DNA of 64,000 bases from Sipunculus nudus (taxonomy: Eukaryota > Annelida > Sipuncula > Golfingiida > Sipunculidae), in contig CM049308.1 in the NCBI GenBank assembly GCA_026874595.1, positions 14,095,501 to 14,159,500 on the forward strand. The letters run 5' to 3'. Positions 1 to 13,319 of this stretch are shown piece by piece (position 1 is the first letter of the stretch; the number at the start of each line of letters is the position of its first letter). The translations under genes and the position numbers were made by a program. Below the pieces are notes generated by a model. It was not told the origin of the DNA. It searched no databases and saw nothing but the letters and a program-made list of their open reading frames with translations.

Positions 1-320
1 GAACCAGCATCTGTTGATCCACTTTTGTACCTAGACTCTGCACCTTGATGCAGCATATAAAAATGGTAATTGGAGCTGATGTTATAACTCAAAAGTATTT
101 GATAATATGTTGTTGGTTTCATTTACTGGCAAATGCCTGATACTTACCTGTAAAAGTACATATAATTTTGTGTGTATAGAATTATCGCAAAATTACTCTT
201 CAGTGTTACAGGCTAAATATTTACAAAATAAGTTCTGGACCACTTAACAATCGCGTTTTAGCTCAATTTTAAAATCAAGTGGCATCTTATGACAAGATTT
301 AGAATGGTTATCTAGGCCAG

Positions 321-390
321 AGACTCATGGAAAAGCTTTCAACAAGAACCCAGATGAAAAAAAGTGATGAGTTATTTAATGACATAAAAG
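321..390 (+). CDS. Putative internal exon of the host gene (most upstream seen)
   Basis: This is an open segment of 70 nt between a ccag acceptor and an AAAAG/gtattt donor. Read from its first base it gives 23 codons (RLMEKLSTRTQMKKSDELF followed by NDIK) plus one base. That leftover base joins the two-base start of the exon at 23462 to make a Gly codon, so the phases agree. The composition is charged and lysine-rich. The pyrimidine tract before the acceptor is poor, and a phase match has a one-in-three chance of arising randomly. The exon is therefore plausible rather than proven. I do not recognise the protein. Confidence 0.42.
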
Positions 391-2960
391 GTATTTACCT
401 GTATACAAGTAGTAATTATAAGAAGATTGATGCAGGGTACCTATATGTCTTTAATGGACTTTTAATTATCTTTCATTTATCATCTACTGTTCTTGATGTG
501 TCATTTGCATAGTTTTCCTTTTTCTTGTCCAGCAACCCTATTGAAAAAGACCTTAATCATTTAAAAAAGGCTGTATTTTCATGGGGTGTCATCAGTCAAT
601 TTTTTTAAACTGATCTTTAGAGTTTATGTTTTACATCTTCCACCACCAACAGAGATGAACAAAGGTATTTGTAATGTCCCATTCATGTCTAAGTTATTCT
701 TTTCATTTTCTTTATTTGATTGCCTAAGGCCAAAAAAAGACGTCTGGTTCTCAGCCACTTTTTTTCAGAAATCAGTGTGGGCGGGCACTATTTTATTTTT
801 GACCTTTTTTTGTTTGTTTTAATAAAAATGCAATATGAAAAAGCATAAAAATAACTGTTTTTTTTATTTTCTAAACAGGTAAAAGCACTACATAAATTGT
901 ATTATTTATCTTCTTGAAAGATAAAAATCAAAATCAAAATTTTTGATGCGGGGGTTTGATATTGACACGGGCGGTGCCTGAGAACCATACCTTTTATTTT
1001 TTTTGCCTAAAGATTCCCTTTTCATGACATCACATTTGATTTTATTAAATTTATTCTTAAATATGAATATGCTTTCCCTCAATGCTGTTATGACCGGAGT
1101 CTGTCCATCCCCAAAACTAACTCATGCTTTTGAAAGTACTATTAATCTGTGTCTTCCTGGACCTGTCTCGGGTTATTTTTTGGGGTTATTTTCTGGCTTC
1201 ATTTTCTAAAACAGAGAAATATTTTTTGCACTGCAGCTATTTTCCTTCATCATATTTTCCACTTCTTCCTCCATTATCCCCTGCAGCTTCGCTGTAAAAA
1301 GTTTCCCTTAAAGACTGTATCAGTGACCAGACAGGAGCTTGCTCAGTTTAAAGGAAAGCAATCACCATTCAGACAACTTGTATGAGATATTTATATTATC
1401 TCAGAAAGATTTAGATAAGATTACTTTGAATTTTAATGACAGTCTGTTACCTCTGTGGCCATGTTTAAAGTCAGGCCAGGTTTCTTGTATTTCAATTATT
1501 ACAAGAAGGCATGCTTTACTGCAGTTCTATTGGATCACTTGGTGCTTATAGCATTAATGTTTATCCTGTTAAATTGGCAACCATTATTATATGTTATCAA
1601 GTGTCTTATATCACTGGAAGTGCCATTTCTATCTGTCCTATGCTCATCTTCCAGTGATGCCTTTCCCTTTTTTTTTAGGAAAATGGTATAGCTTGTAACT
1701 ATAGGAGCTTGCTTCAAATTAACTTTTTTTTTTTTCATTCCCATTACCTTTTAGAATGCTAAAAACTATCTCAAAGGCACGGGCAATATCCTAAAACAAC
1801 ACGGTAAAAGAACTTCTAATTGTTATTTTTGTTGCATGTCCCATTATTATCATCTTAATTCAGGAAATGAAAAGGATTATTTTATATCATACATACAATT
1901 TTTGACCCCCCAAAATGCACAGTTAATTCCATTAAATGGCTGACTTGGGAGAGATACCGTTCGTGGCATCCCCAGGCTGAAATTTAGTTACAACTGAGAC
2001 ATGAGTTCTGTTAATTTCATAGTCTGCAGTGGACCCTCATCGTTTCTTTCTAACCAGTTCTGGGTGGTTTATGACACTGGTTCTGTGATGGTATGGGGAT
2101 TGTTTGTCGCTTTCACAACCTTTCTCATTAATCATGTAGTTTAGGTCAGGTTTTTACTCTTACAGTTGCACATTGTTGATATTTTACATTCAGTTGATAC
2201 AGGCCTAGTGATACAGAGAGGATACACAGACAAGCCACTTTGGCATCTTTTCTTATTTTATTATGGCAGGAAGTCACCAGTATTGCAACAGTGTTGAGAC
2301 CTTTCACCTTTTTATGTGTGGACAGCATCTCAGTCGCTGGCGGCTGCATTTCTTTCTGATCTCCTGCCAGATTGTGTTCCTCCAGAGACAGACCACTCAT
2401 TTAACATCAGACCACTTAGATCTCCAGTTTTGCCTATGCAATATATTCACTTCTCCTGTAGTTTGAGATATTAATGATATGATTTTAACCAGTCTCAGAT
2501 AAATTGGGTGTAAATTGATTCAGTTTCTTATAGTATGAGAATATATTTCTTCATTTAGTTATTATCATCTTATCTTTTTCTTAAAGGATCCTATTCCAAT
2601 ATCTGATGTGTATTAACATATGATAATATCTTGACTAGTTCATATAAATATATTCCAGAAGACACTGAGCCTACAGTCCACAGGCTACTTGTTTTGTGTC
2701 CATGTGTTTATAACATGTGGGGGGGGCTCACCAGAATAATCCAAACAAGTTTTAACAAGGACACCCATAGCTAGCAGAACATCAGACAAACCAGAGTTTC
2801 GCAAATGGCATTTTGCAACCAGTTACCTTTCAGCTTCACACATTTGCAACCAACCACCTTCGATCAATGTTTTTTATATGCCTGTCTATGATGGGATGTG
2901 TTTCTGTACACCCTCTGTCCCTCATGCTGTCCGTCCTTTAACTTTTAGTGTTGCTGTGAA
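391..2960. other. Intron-like non-coding DNA
   Basis: AT-rich sequence without a convincing exon. The short open frames here are low-complexity Phe/Leu-rich readings of T-rich DNA. A moderately complex, repeat-free stretch lies at about 1920-2110. Otherwise I see nothing specific. Confidence 0.5.
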
Positions 2961-2964
2961 ACCT

Positions 2965-3365
2965 TACCAGGGCTTTGATGGATTTTCATGAAACTCACCA
3001 TAACTACTTTCCAATAGACTATCTTGCCCAAGTTCACTTATGGGCATAATCTGTGCATATTTAAGAAAGTCACTTAGCTGCTTTGTGGTATTGCCCTGAT
3101 AACTTACGAGGAAAATGATGGATATTGATAAAACTCAATAGAAATGTTAATCAATTAAATAACTTGCCTAAAGTCTATTTCCAGCAAAATCCACGCATAT
3201 TTAATGAGGTCAGAGGTCACTGCACTTTTGAGGTACAGTGGTGACTTAACAAAAATCCTGTGGATTTTCATGAAACTCATTATTCATATTAACCAATTGA
3301 GTTTCTCACATGAATTACATACTCAGCAAATTCATGCATATTTAATGAGGTCAGAGGTCACAAAA
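2965..3365. repeat. Degenerate tandem repeat, about 140-bp unit
   Basis: Phrases such as GATTTTCATGAAACTCA and GCATATTTAATGAGGTCAGA recur roughly every 140 bp: gcatattta at about 3055, 3195 and 3335, and catgaaactca at about 2983 and 3270. The units differ at many positions, so the array is old. The mixture of 'catgaaactcac' and 'gaggtcagaggtcac' wording resembles the internal units of the AGCTCA-type elements elsewhere in this window, but no matching terminus is visible here. Confidence 0.55.
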
Positions 3366-3732
3366 TATGCACAGGGCGTTTTATGCACCATTTGCAGTGC
3401 TCATGTTTTGTTTGTCAACACGGGGCATGTACCAAATTTTTTTAACAATTTATAGATAAACATGATCATTCATCTGTCAGAGAGGCAATATAGGAATCTA
3501 TCTTAGCATAAATTACCTACAGTTCAGTAATATATTGGTAGAACCAGCATTAGCCAGCAATAATATAGATTCTAAACATTAGGCAAGAGAATAGCAGTCT
3601 GTAAGGTATTCACAAGTATAAGCCTGATTTATCTTCATATCTGTAACCATATTTGTCAATTCTTCAGTAGAGGTACTTGTAAACAGGGCCATGGATAATC
3701 AAACCCCTTGCCCCTGCCTCCTCATGAGAGAC

Positions 3733-4290
3733 ATGCCATCAGTAGACTGGTACCCTGCTCTATTAAGGCCCTCAGCCAAGCATAGAGACAGGCGTACAAA
3801 GCCATCTTAAGTACTCCCAGTTGCAACTCCTGACTTACATGTAGACTGGTTCCAACCCCAGTATGCACACTCATACCAATTGTCATGGACGTTCACGCGA
3901 TGCTGGCTGATTATCCGTGAAGATTTCCTGTAAATGACTTTCTTTGGTTATTTCTAGTTTTTAAATATTTAAAAATGTGTTGTTGCACAAAAATTGAATG
4001 ATGTATGTATAGATAATAAGATATACTGAATCTTTGATATTTCACTGCACGTGGCATTGATTTACTATCAATATCTATTTATCTATTCATTAATGTCATG
4101 CAAAATGTACAGCCAATTTTTGGCATCTTCTTTGAGCAAACGAAATGCTTATTTTTATCACATATATAATACATACTGGAGATGGAACCAGTCTGCCAGG
4201 AGTACATAAGATGGCGTTGTACGCCCGTCTCTATGATAGGCCTAGAGCAGGGGTGCCATAATAGAGCGGGGTACCAGTCTATGCCATCAG
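3733..4290. repeat. Imperfect inverted repeat pair (possible old foldback MITE)
   Basis: Bases about 3741-3873 read as the reverse complement of about 4170-4286. Shared landmarks are AGACTGGTACC, CATAGAGAC, GGCGTACAA, GCCATCTTA and the CCAGTATG end. Arms of about 120-130 bp are separated by about 300 bp of unrelated AT-rich DNA. I could not define a clear target duplication. It could also be two copies of a dispersed repeat in opposite orientation. Confidence 0.55.
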
Positions 4291-4397
4291 TACCTTGCAC
4301 TTTAAGAGGAGGCTGATTAGGAGAATAAAAAACCAGTTGAGGACCAACCCGTCACAAGCAAAAGTACATAGAGGTCAAATGTGTTTTGGCATACTAA

Positions 4398-4794
4398 AGC
4401 TGTGTTTCCATGTATCCGCAAAAAACGTATCCGCAAAAGACATACATACGTTCCATAGTGCGCTGTATGCAAGAACTGTTTCCATAAGTACGTACGTTCT
4501 TCTTGTATATACCCTTTCACGTGCCTCTTTTGAAACTGCAAGGAAGACAGGAAGGAAAAAGGTCAATATGTCTCATCACACCTGGTGCCAGGGCACTATT
4601 GGGAAATGTAGGCATTTTTGCCATCCACAAAACGGACGAATCACTCACCGATCTGTTTCGATGCTGTCCGTTTTTGCGGATACGCATGCGGAGCACGTTA
4701 AAACGTACATATGGAAACAGTTCATCTTACAAAGAGGGATCTGATTGTTTGCGTACGAGACGTACAAGATTTACGGATGAATGGAAACACAGCT
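4398..4794. mobile_element. PIF/Harbinger-like MITE, copy 1
   Basis: A 397-bp element bounded by perfect 14-bp inverted termini, AGCTGTGTTTCCAT and ATGGAAACACAGCT. It is flanked on both sides by TAA (4395-4397 and 4795-4797). A 3-bp TWA target duplication is the usual signature of PIF/Harbinger elements. The interior is rich in CGTACG-type words. It has no transposase and is therefore non-autonomous. A closely similar copy sits at 37345-37742. The open frames that cross it on both strands are incidental. Confidence 0.8.
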
Positions 4795-4800
4795 TAAGTT

Positions 4801-7800
4801 GAGGTTGCTATCTCCTAATCTTGCTTTTTGTGTGTGGATGGTCATCAGTACTACTACACGGATACAGGAGTGTCACAAGTGTACAGACGAAAACAAGTTT
4901 TAGTTATAGTCTCTGGTTTAGTGGTATAGGAATTGGTTGATCAAAAGACAATGTGCAATAATAGAAAAAAAGACTGATGATCGATTATCAGTTGAATAAT
5001 TTATATACCTTCTACACGTCTTTAGTATAATGTTCTATATGGAATGCAAAATATTGAAATAAATTCAGTCTGACATTACCTTGAAAAATCTAGATAATGG
5101 CCCTTGTATTGATGCTTGTTTGCTCCTTAAGGTTCAGCTTAAATGCTGTTTGCTGCTTTGTGTCCTTTGTACCTCTGACAGGATTAAAATATTTTTCTGC
5201 ATGAGCATACATAATTATGTTTTATCAGTTATGTAGAAATGCAACCAGTTCAATGGATAATGACAGAAAATGACCAATCATCAATAAAATTGATAAAATA
5301 CCATGCCACTAGTCTCTAGTAATAACATGTACTTCAGCATGGTCATTTATGGAGACTGTTCATATGATGTCAGCATTTAGTTTGAAATGACACATATATA
5401 TTACAGTATACTACTGTGATATAAAGTGTAAATTCAGGCAATTTTTGAGCTTCAAATTTGTGGTAATGTTTCCAAAAGTACCACCTGTTTTCAGGGGATA
5501 ATTTTCCTTAAAGTGTATATTTTTTTTATAATTTAATAGAAAGCTGCATGTGGAGGTGATAGCCTAATATGGAAATTAAAACTTTTGCAATAAATCTCAA
5601 CCTTTTTTACTCTTTACAACGATTTGACAGATCAGATTTGTCCCTTTATGAGTACCCATTTTTGTTTTGGTTACACTTTTTTAAGTGTTTACATGACATC
5701 ATCCAATCAGCAGCTGTCAATTGAGGCTGTTTTTGCATGTGCCAAGAGTTGGTCTGATATGTTGTAAAATGTAGACTGATTTCTCATATTTTTAAATAAT
5801 TCTTTTTCTTAAATAATGAGTAATTAAGGTAGGTATGTCTATATTTACTTTGTTTTAAATATGTTCCTTTAATCTTCTGCCAAGCATTACCATTTTTTCT
5901 TTGAAATATGACCTATATAAATTTTTCATTGCAAAAAAAAAAAACATGAGCATGGACACAAGTCATGGAAGGGACTATAGTTCCAATGACTTGAGCTGTC
6001 ACAGTTTCATGAGTATCAGTGGACATCTTGTTCTCTCCCATTATTATAATAAAATTATTTAGTCCTTCTGCTTATGTAGAATAGCTGTTGAGCCTATATG
6101 AAGCAATATTGTCCTTGAATAATTCACATTAGCTGGTCTACAGATCTATCAAGCTTCGAACCTAAAATATGTGTATGAACTTATTGCAGCTAGGCTACAG
6201 AATATATTAATTATTGGCACCAGCTATGTAAATTTATAATAAAAATGTACTAAAGCTCTCCACATTTATTGACCCACAGGGTGTCAAAATTATGTTGTAA
6301 TGGATAAAAATATTGCCTGAAAATCTAATGAGCTTTAGGGCAGCAACCAACCTTATAATGTTATGATTAATGAAGATACTGGTCAATGAAATATTAGGTG
6401 TGTAAAAACGCAATGATTAAATGATGCATTGAATTGCAAGCCTTGATTAAATTGTGATTGATTGTTAACCTTTGAATCTGTTCATTTCAGTTATTTTTTT
6501 TTGCATGTAACATCCCAAAGTTCTCTGAAAGCCCTCAAATTTGAGGGAGCAGTTTGAGATGTCAGAGCTCTTTAGTGTATGTGCGCTAAATCTACTTTAA
6601 ATGTTTGCTGGGTGACTACTCAACTCACATAAAAACATGCATTTAAGGCGACAAAAAACAGAAGGATAGCTACATGTTACTTTTATTTTCTGAAAATTAC
6701 AAACATCCTATTTTGTGAAATAGTTTTTTGAAGTCTTCAATTTACTACTTAAGAAAGAATTGAATTGAGAATTGAATCAAAGGTGAAGGATAAATATATT
6801 GAATTGATTCTAAGTACTCTCACAATTCACAATTTTATAAAATATTTAGCTTTTAATATTAGACCACTGATATTGTAATTTTGTGATAAGAATACTGGCT
6901 GACTTTTACATGACCACAGGACCTTGTAATGAGAGAAAAATTTGTGACCAATAAAAATCTTGTAACTCTTATATTTTAGCTGAAAGTATGTCAGCTATTT
7001 TAAATATATGTTTTATGATATTAACTTTATAACTTGATCACCACTGACAGTTTTAACTTAACAGTTCATCAAGATTTATCCCTTATTGCTAATATACTAT
7101 TAATATATCTGGTCTTTTAGTCAGATTTGGCCAGTGTATATTTAACAATTAATTAAGGTACACATAAATGGGATATCAGATGTGTGGTCACATCAGTTCG
7201 TCCTTGATTCTCACTGCAGGGTAAATTTGGAGTAATATTACCCAAGCCAGCATTGTAAATTCCAGGACTGGATGTGCACTGGAGCGGCTCATAAAATGAA
7301 ACTGTCAGTTCACACTGGGCAGTGACCCTGTCATGGCCTCATTCACTTATTATGTATTGGCCGGTCTGATGGTGCATCGTTGTTACACAAGAATGAGCTG
7401 GACAGACATAAACACTGGAGGGTATGTTTAAATCAAACTACATCACTCACACTTAGATGGAGTTTTACATGGTGACATGCACCAGCAGGTACCTGTATGA
7501 TTATACCATGTTGGTCACATAAATGACAGGGTATACCAGGCAGTATACATGTATAGGCTATAGTGACAAGGGATAGAATGTAACCTTCTGGGCAGGTTGT
7601 TGAGCTCCAGTGTAGAAGTTCCCTGATTTGAACTCACTGGTGCTTAAGGTAGCAGGATTGGCAAAAAAAACACACTATGTCTAAAATCAATCCAAAAGTT
7701 GTTTTGAATTCATAATAGACCCCATGAAGTGTACATCCATTTTAACCTGGCCCAGTGTTCTTTCTGCATGATGGTATACATATTTTGAACTGTTCATTAA

Positions 7801-7944
7801 TTGTAACATGATTTTGTAATATAAAAAAAAAAATTAAAATACACTTATTAAGCAACCTGTAACAGTATGCCACTTTCTTGTGGATCAATTTAAAAACTAC
7901 ATGACAATATCTCTAAAGTGTTTTTCCCCCCTCTGTTGTATGTC
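4801..7944. other. Intron-like DNA, no gene seen
   Basis: AT-rich, mostly single-copy-looking DNA without an exon that I can support. The segment at about 7150-7460 is less AT-rich and free of simple repeats, and may be a regulatory element. The rest holds nothing I can name. Confidence 0.45.
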
Positions 7945-10558
7945 TTTTTAGCTCAGCTGACTATAAGTCATCTGAGCTATAGTCGTGGTCCATTGTCCGT
8001 CGTCCGTCCGTCCGTCCGTAGATGTGGCACGTTTTGAAACCGTAAGACCTAGCAATCCAAAATTCGGCATAATGTTAGATGTCCCCAAGATCTCCTACCA
8101 AGCCGAAAACTGGGTCTTTGCAACTTCGTTCCTTTGAGAAATTAAGGAAAAACCTCAATTTTTTATTAAAAACCTATTTTTACACTTCAGGACTGCCTAA
8201 TATCAAAACCACTCATCTGTTTTTCCTCATATTTACCATAAATATTCCTCTATATAGTTCCTATGTACATGCCAGAAATTATGTATGTATTATTTAATTT
8301 AAAAAAGTTATGGGCCCAAACATAATGCATTTCGTAAAAAATCAGGAAAGATATTTGATCACTTAACACAAAAAATGTTAAAGCTATCGACCTTTTTTCC
8401 AGTAATATAACTTTAATTAATCAAAATAAATTGTATACCCAAAATTAGATGAAAATCTTTTAAATTTTCTAAAATATTAATAAAAATAAAAAATTGGTAC
8501 CTTAAATTTTGCCAAACTTTGACCATGGCATGTTTTTTTCCTGTAAGTACTGTGGATTTAATTTTCACAGCATGTTTTTGTTAGCATTTCAACTGTTAAC
8601 ACCAAAAATTTGAAACCAGTTGATCAAAAACTGTAGATTTTAATAAGTTTTCAAGCACCATGTAACATATTGTTTACATCAAGCTAGTGTTATGCAGTTT
8701 GCAAGAGCTCAGCTCCCCAGCTTCAGCTCTTAGTTCCTTTAATTCGGCATACAGTTAGATGTCTCCAAAATCCCCTACCATGCCAAGAATTTGGTCACTA
8801 GGACTTAATACCTTCGAGATATTAATGAAAAACTTCATTTTTCCATTAAAAACCCATTGTTACACTTCAAGACTGCCTAATATCAAAACCACTGATCTGA
8901 CTTTAATCATAAATAATATACATATTTTTCATTCTCTATGCACATGCCAGAATGATGTCAGTATTGCGTAATTGTTTTAAGTTATGGGCCCAAACATAAT
9001 GCACTTTGTAAAAAATCAAGAAATATATTTACTACCTTAACAAGGGCATTGCTGAAGCTAGAGATTTTTTTGTCAGGGATGTAACATTATTTAATCAAGA
9101 TTCAATTGAATACCCAAAATTAGTTCTGAATTTTTCAAATTTTATAAGTTATTAGTATAAATATAAAATTAGTACCTTAAATTTTGCCCAACTGTGACCA
9201 TGGCACGTTTGTGTCCTGTGAGCACTGTTGATATAATTTTCATATCATGCACACATTAGGATTTCAGCTTTTTAGTTAAGAAAGCTGAAAGAAATTGGCC
9301 AAAAATTGTAGCTTTTATTAATGTTTTTTATGAGACCCTGTCAGACTTTGGCTCTCTCCAGCCCCTCTTGAGTCTCCTGTATGTTGACCTTGTTGACCTT
9401 TCATCAAATTATGCACGCTTGAGGCGAGGCATACAGGAATCCAGGCAGCTTATGGCCAGCCACAGTTGATCCAGGTGTCCAACCCAACTCATCTAGTAGT
9501 TTTAACCAACAACATAACAATAAACAATAAATTAATAAATTTTTATTGGTTTTTAATAACAAATTAAAGAAAAATAGAAAAGAAATTTGTTAGTTTATAA
9601 TAACAGGAAATTAACTTGCAGTTACTGATGATATAAGAATCTTGTATCAATGTGTAGAATGTCACATATTCCAAATAACACCATGCAGTCACCTATGGCA
9701 TTTTTCAGTTCAATTTTAATGATAAAGAAGTAAATCATATTATTCATTACTAATCATTAGGGATCATATGAAGGAAATTAATGATAGACAAAGATGCAGT
9801 TGATAATATTAATCTTGATTCCTACTGTGCCTAGTGTGTACATTGATGTGAAATTAGTCCAAAATGAATTTTTTACAGTTATTTTTTAATATAAATAAAA
9901 GCCATAAAACCAGGTACTTATGATCATTATTTAAATGTGTGAATTTTGTATATTCTGGATTTTCAACATCATTGGTTGGTGAAACTGAATAAATACCAGA
10001 CATGGTGTGAATACTTTGTAATTGTATTTAAATACGAATATGAATATGTACTCCATTATAAAATTTCTTGCATAAAGAATAGGAATTCAGGTAAAAATGA
10101 AAGTATATGAATACTCGTGCAAATACTTTCAAAATGTATTCATGAATGCATTCATGAATATATTCTTTAATATTATTTTAATAATCATATCAGTTATATT
10201 TCATTTAAAAAAATCATATGATTCTCTTATTATTTTTTATAAAAATTATATTTGGGACAATATTTGTAATTTTTTTTAATAAATAGTTAAACTCATATTA
10301 TATGTTCTGCTTATAAGTTATATGGCCAAGTCAAAATCTGTGTGACAATAGTACTCCATTTGTTAATAAAATAAATGAAATCAATCCTCTTCCCTGTCTC
10401 CAAAGGTACTATCAAAATCATACATAAGCTAAACAACAACAACTCATAATACAGCTTATATTTATTACCACACAAAACCAGCATGTGCCTCATTTCTAAA
10501 TAATATTTTTTTATCATATATAACAGCTGAGCGTCGTGACCCATAGGTCCCTTGTTTT
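7945..10558 (+). mobile_element. AGCTCA-type non-autonomous element (upstream copy)
   Basis: It starts with TTTAGCTCAGCTGACT, a short stem (AAGTCATCTGAGCTATAG) and a (GTCC)n tract at about 7998-8020. A block of about 680 bp then occurs twice (aattcggcat at 8061 and 8741) with the same internal wording, including GACTGCCTAATATCAAAACC. A 3' end typical of the family (CAGCTGAGCGTCGTGACCCATAGGTCCCTTGTTT) lies at about 10525-10557. The stretch at about 9360-10500 is not obviously part of the repeats and may be a later insertion. In that case the two ends may belong to different copies. No protein is encoded. Confidence 0.55.
10137..10160. repeat. Perfect 24-bp palindrome
   Basis: The half site TATTCATGAATG is followed immediately by its exact reverse complement. 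It lies in AT-rich DNA that has other TGAATA/TATTCA words nearby. Its function is unknown. Confidence 0.6.
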
Positions 10559-11034
10559 ATCATTTATAACCTTTTATAACCTTAGCTGTAGCCATTATAT
10601 AATACTTATCATTATCAGCCACAGCAGATTGTCAGGTAGTCAGATGCTGACTAATTGTAAACTGGTTGACATACAGCTGTCAGTGTTCTTCTGAGCTTCA
10701 TGACCCAAGCGTCACTCCTTCAAGGCTAATTCAAAGAAACACCTTAAGATACCTGACACTAGAGTGCTGAATCACCCTCAGTGTACATTCATGTGCCATT
10801 CATTTGTACTAGCTGCCACATGGTTAACAGAGTGTGTCTTTTATATAAGACTTAAAATGAGGCCATACCAACAAAAAAATTCTTTGACAGACTCTGTGAC
10901 CAAAAACATGGACCTAGTTTTTGGAAATTTTTTGGTTGAGACAAAATAAGTAAACTTTTGCCACCTTGCTTTAAGGATACAAAATGTACAACAGTTTATG
11001 AAATGGTGCATATTATAATACTATCAAGTGCAGT

Positions 11035-11200
11035 AGTCACTGGGCCTTGTTAATGCCAGGATATAAAATGAGAGGAAATGTGATACTGCCCTGTCTGAAA
11101 GTCTTAAACTGGAATGGAATTCTGCAGATGTATATATATACATCGTTTGCATTAAAAAATGGAGGCAGTTACCTCCACCCAAAAAAATATTAAGAATAAA
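11035..11200. repeat. Dispersed repeat, copy 1 of a direct pair
   Basis: It matches 12376-12545 in the same orientation. Shared anchors are GTAGTCAC, AAACTGGAATGGA, TTCTGC.GATGTA and GGAGG..GTTAC.TCCA. The length is about 165 bp. It is possibly a SINE or MITE fragment, because no termini were identified. Confidence 0.5.
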
Positions 11201-11214
11201 AAACAGTCGTTTGC

Positions 11215-11572
11215 AGCCAGCTATGCTTTCACAGACCTTGATTCAGCAAGCTGCTCTGGCATCTATTTCATGAATAATGAAAAAAAAGACTTCAGAAATA
11301 ACAACTGACAAACAAAATTCAATACACTGTTCATATGCTGCCTGAACAAGTACACATACAAGAAACAGGGCAGGCTTAGATGGCTTTGTTTGCTTGGTTA
11401 GGTCCTCAGTGCCTTCTTGGTAGTGCTTAATGTTTGATTGACAGATCACAATAGACATTCGTGTAAAACAGTGTATGTGACTCGTTGAATGGTTCAGTTA
11501 CATTGGTAATTATTCATGAAATAGATGCCAGAATGGCTAGATGAATCAAGGTCTGTTGAAGTGTAGCTGGCT
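11215..11572. repeat. Short foldback structure
   Basis: Arms 11215-11278 and 11507-11572 are imperfect reverse complements about 64 bp long. Both carry AGCCAGCTA, CAGACCTTGATTCA and TCTGGCATCTATTTCATGAATAAT or its equivalent. The spacer is about 230 bp. It is probably a small foldback MITE. No clean target duplication was found. Confidence 0.6.
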
Positions 11573-12375
11573 CCCAGAGATAGTACCCTAGTATGTAGAT
11601 GATGCACATGAACAGCACCGGTTTATTCAGTTGATATTTTTTTTTAAGATTTTCCTTGATTAACTCACATAAAAATTTATTTTAAGGAAATTGAGACAAG
11701 AGGGCAATTAACAACATGAATATACAAAGGTCTTGGAGCTGATTTCTGGCCCTTATTAAAAAATGAATCTATGACAGATAGTAGCAGCAGTTTTGGAGCT
11801 TTATTATTTTGTATGATGTGGCCTGACTGAAAGTTTAAAATATGTCATGGGGTTGATCTTAAGTGCTACACACATACCTGCCTACACTGCTCTACCCTGA
11901 TACCCCCTTTCATCTTGGAGTTGGCCTACATAAGGTATAACCTTGTTGAATGAACCATGCTGGCATTTAGTGTACACTCAAAATACTAAAGTGGGCTGGA
12001 AGATTTCACCCCCTGTGAACTTTTCCTTAAGCACATAAAGAATGCCCTATTTACCAGATGGTATGATTCTTCAAATAATCATGAACTCTGGTCATTTTTG
12101 TTAATAAAAATAATGAGACCAGGACGCTGCTTATGCCTGTGTTAATTTTGGGTTCTGTCACCCAATATATATTCTTCAAATGTATATTTTACATTTAAAA
12201 GGCATATTTATTCATGTTTTATTAATGAATTGCAAAGTATTCCCATTTCAAATCTTTTCAGTACTAAAATTAATAGACAATGTGGCTTTGTTTTATTCAA
12301 AATAAAACCCCTTTTTTGGGGTGCCTCAATGGTATAACCCAGCAATGGGGATATCTATACACCCAGGCCCCACAG

Positions 12376-12545
12376 GTGCTGTAGTCACCAGGCCTGGTCA
12401 ACACCAAGTTATTAAATAAGAGGAAGCTTGTGCTACTGTCCTGTAAAGGAGTCCAAAACTGGAATGGATTCTGCGGATGTACATCAGTTAACATAAAAAA
12501 GTGGAGGTGGTTACATCCAACAAAAAATATAAATAAACAGACTTA
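12376..12545. repeat. Dispersed repeat, copy 2 of a direct pair
   Basis: Second copy of the 165-bp repeat seen at 11035. The wording from GTAGTCACCAGGCCTGG onward is slightly better preserved. The similarity may extend upstream into 12310-12375, which carries a short GC-rich stretch. Confidence 0.5.
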
Positions 12546-12920
12546 TCTGAACCTTTGGTCAAAGGGCAGAGTCATATATACATTAATTTTGTCTTTAAGA
12601 AAATACAGAGGTTTATTACTTTTTAGGAAAAAAGCAGTATGTAAACGCAGAAGTCTGGGTTTCGATATTTATTAAAATAATAGATTTGGAAACACATTGG
12701 ACATGAAACAGACTTATGGACACCCATGGCAGTTATTTTAGTGATATGCAAAGGTCATATAAAAAACTGAGTGTTGATCGAGTGTAAGCCATATTTATTT
12801 TTCCATAACAGGCAAAAAATATTTTCATAAATCATCGTAAATTTGAAGATTTATATTAATGAACAATTGCCTACCACAAGGGTAAAAGAATTACATAACC
12901 TGAAACTTCATGGATTAAAT

Positions 12921-13144
12921 CATCAGAATTATTAGTAGAGCTATTCTCAGTAACTATAACTGATTGTACTTGATAAATGTATGGCTTTATATTCAGTCAT
13001 CAGAATTAATAGTAGATCTATTCTCATTAATTATAACCTAATTTTACTTTATGAATGTACAGCCTTATTATTAAGATTCATACTAATTGATGGAAACTAC
13101 ATATAATTAATGGAATCTACATATAATTAATGGAAACTACATAT
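12921..13144. repeat. Two short tandem duplications
   Basis: A 77-bp unit beginning CATCAGAATTA occurs at 12921 and 12998. Directly downstream (about 13080-13144) a unit of about 22 bp, AATTAATGGAAACTACATAT, occurs three times with single changes. Both look like local slippage duplications. Confidence 0.6.
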
Positions 13145-13319
13145 TTGTTGAAGGATATTTGAAAATTAATCCCATGATCACCTGAACTTGATTATCCCAG
13201 GCAGTATAATTCACCACTAACCCAAGCCTACCAATCCATAGGCTATTCACCTTTGGGTAACAGGGACTGACTTTATCTTCTCTGTGACCCATCTAGAGTC
13301 AACAAGTCAGAGGCAACAG

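Noticed and set aside
725-985. Inverted GGTTCTCAGCCAC / GCCTGAGAACC words
   Set aside because: They are too short and imperfect, without flanking duplications, to call an element.
4295-4802. Overlapping open frames of 63-149 codons on both strands
   Set aside because: They run through the Harbinger-like MITE (4398-4794), whose second copy at 37345 breaks the same frames. There is no domain or splice context.
6155-6175. TTCGAACC, resembling a tRNA T-arm
   Set aside because: No cloverleaf, acceptor stem or anticodon arm can be drawn around it.
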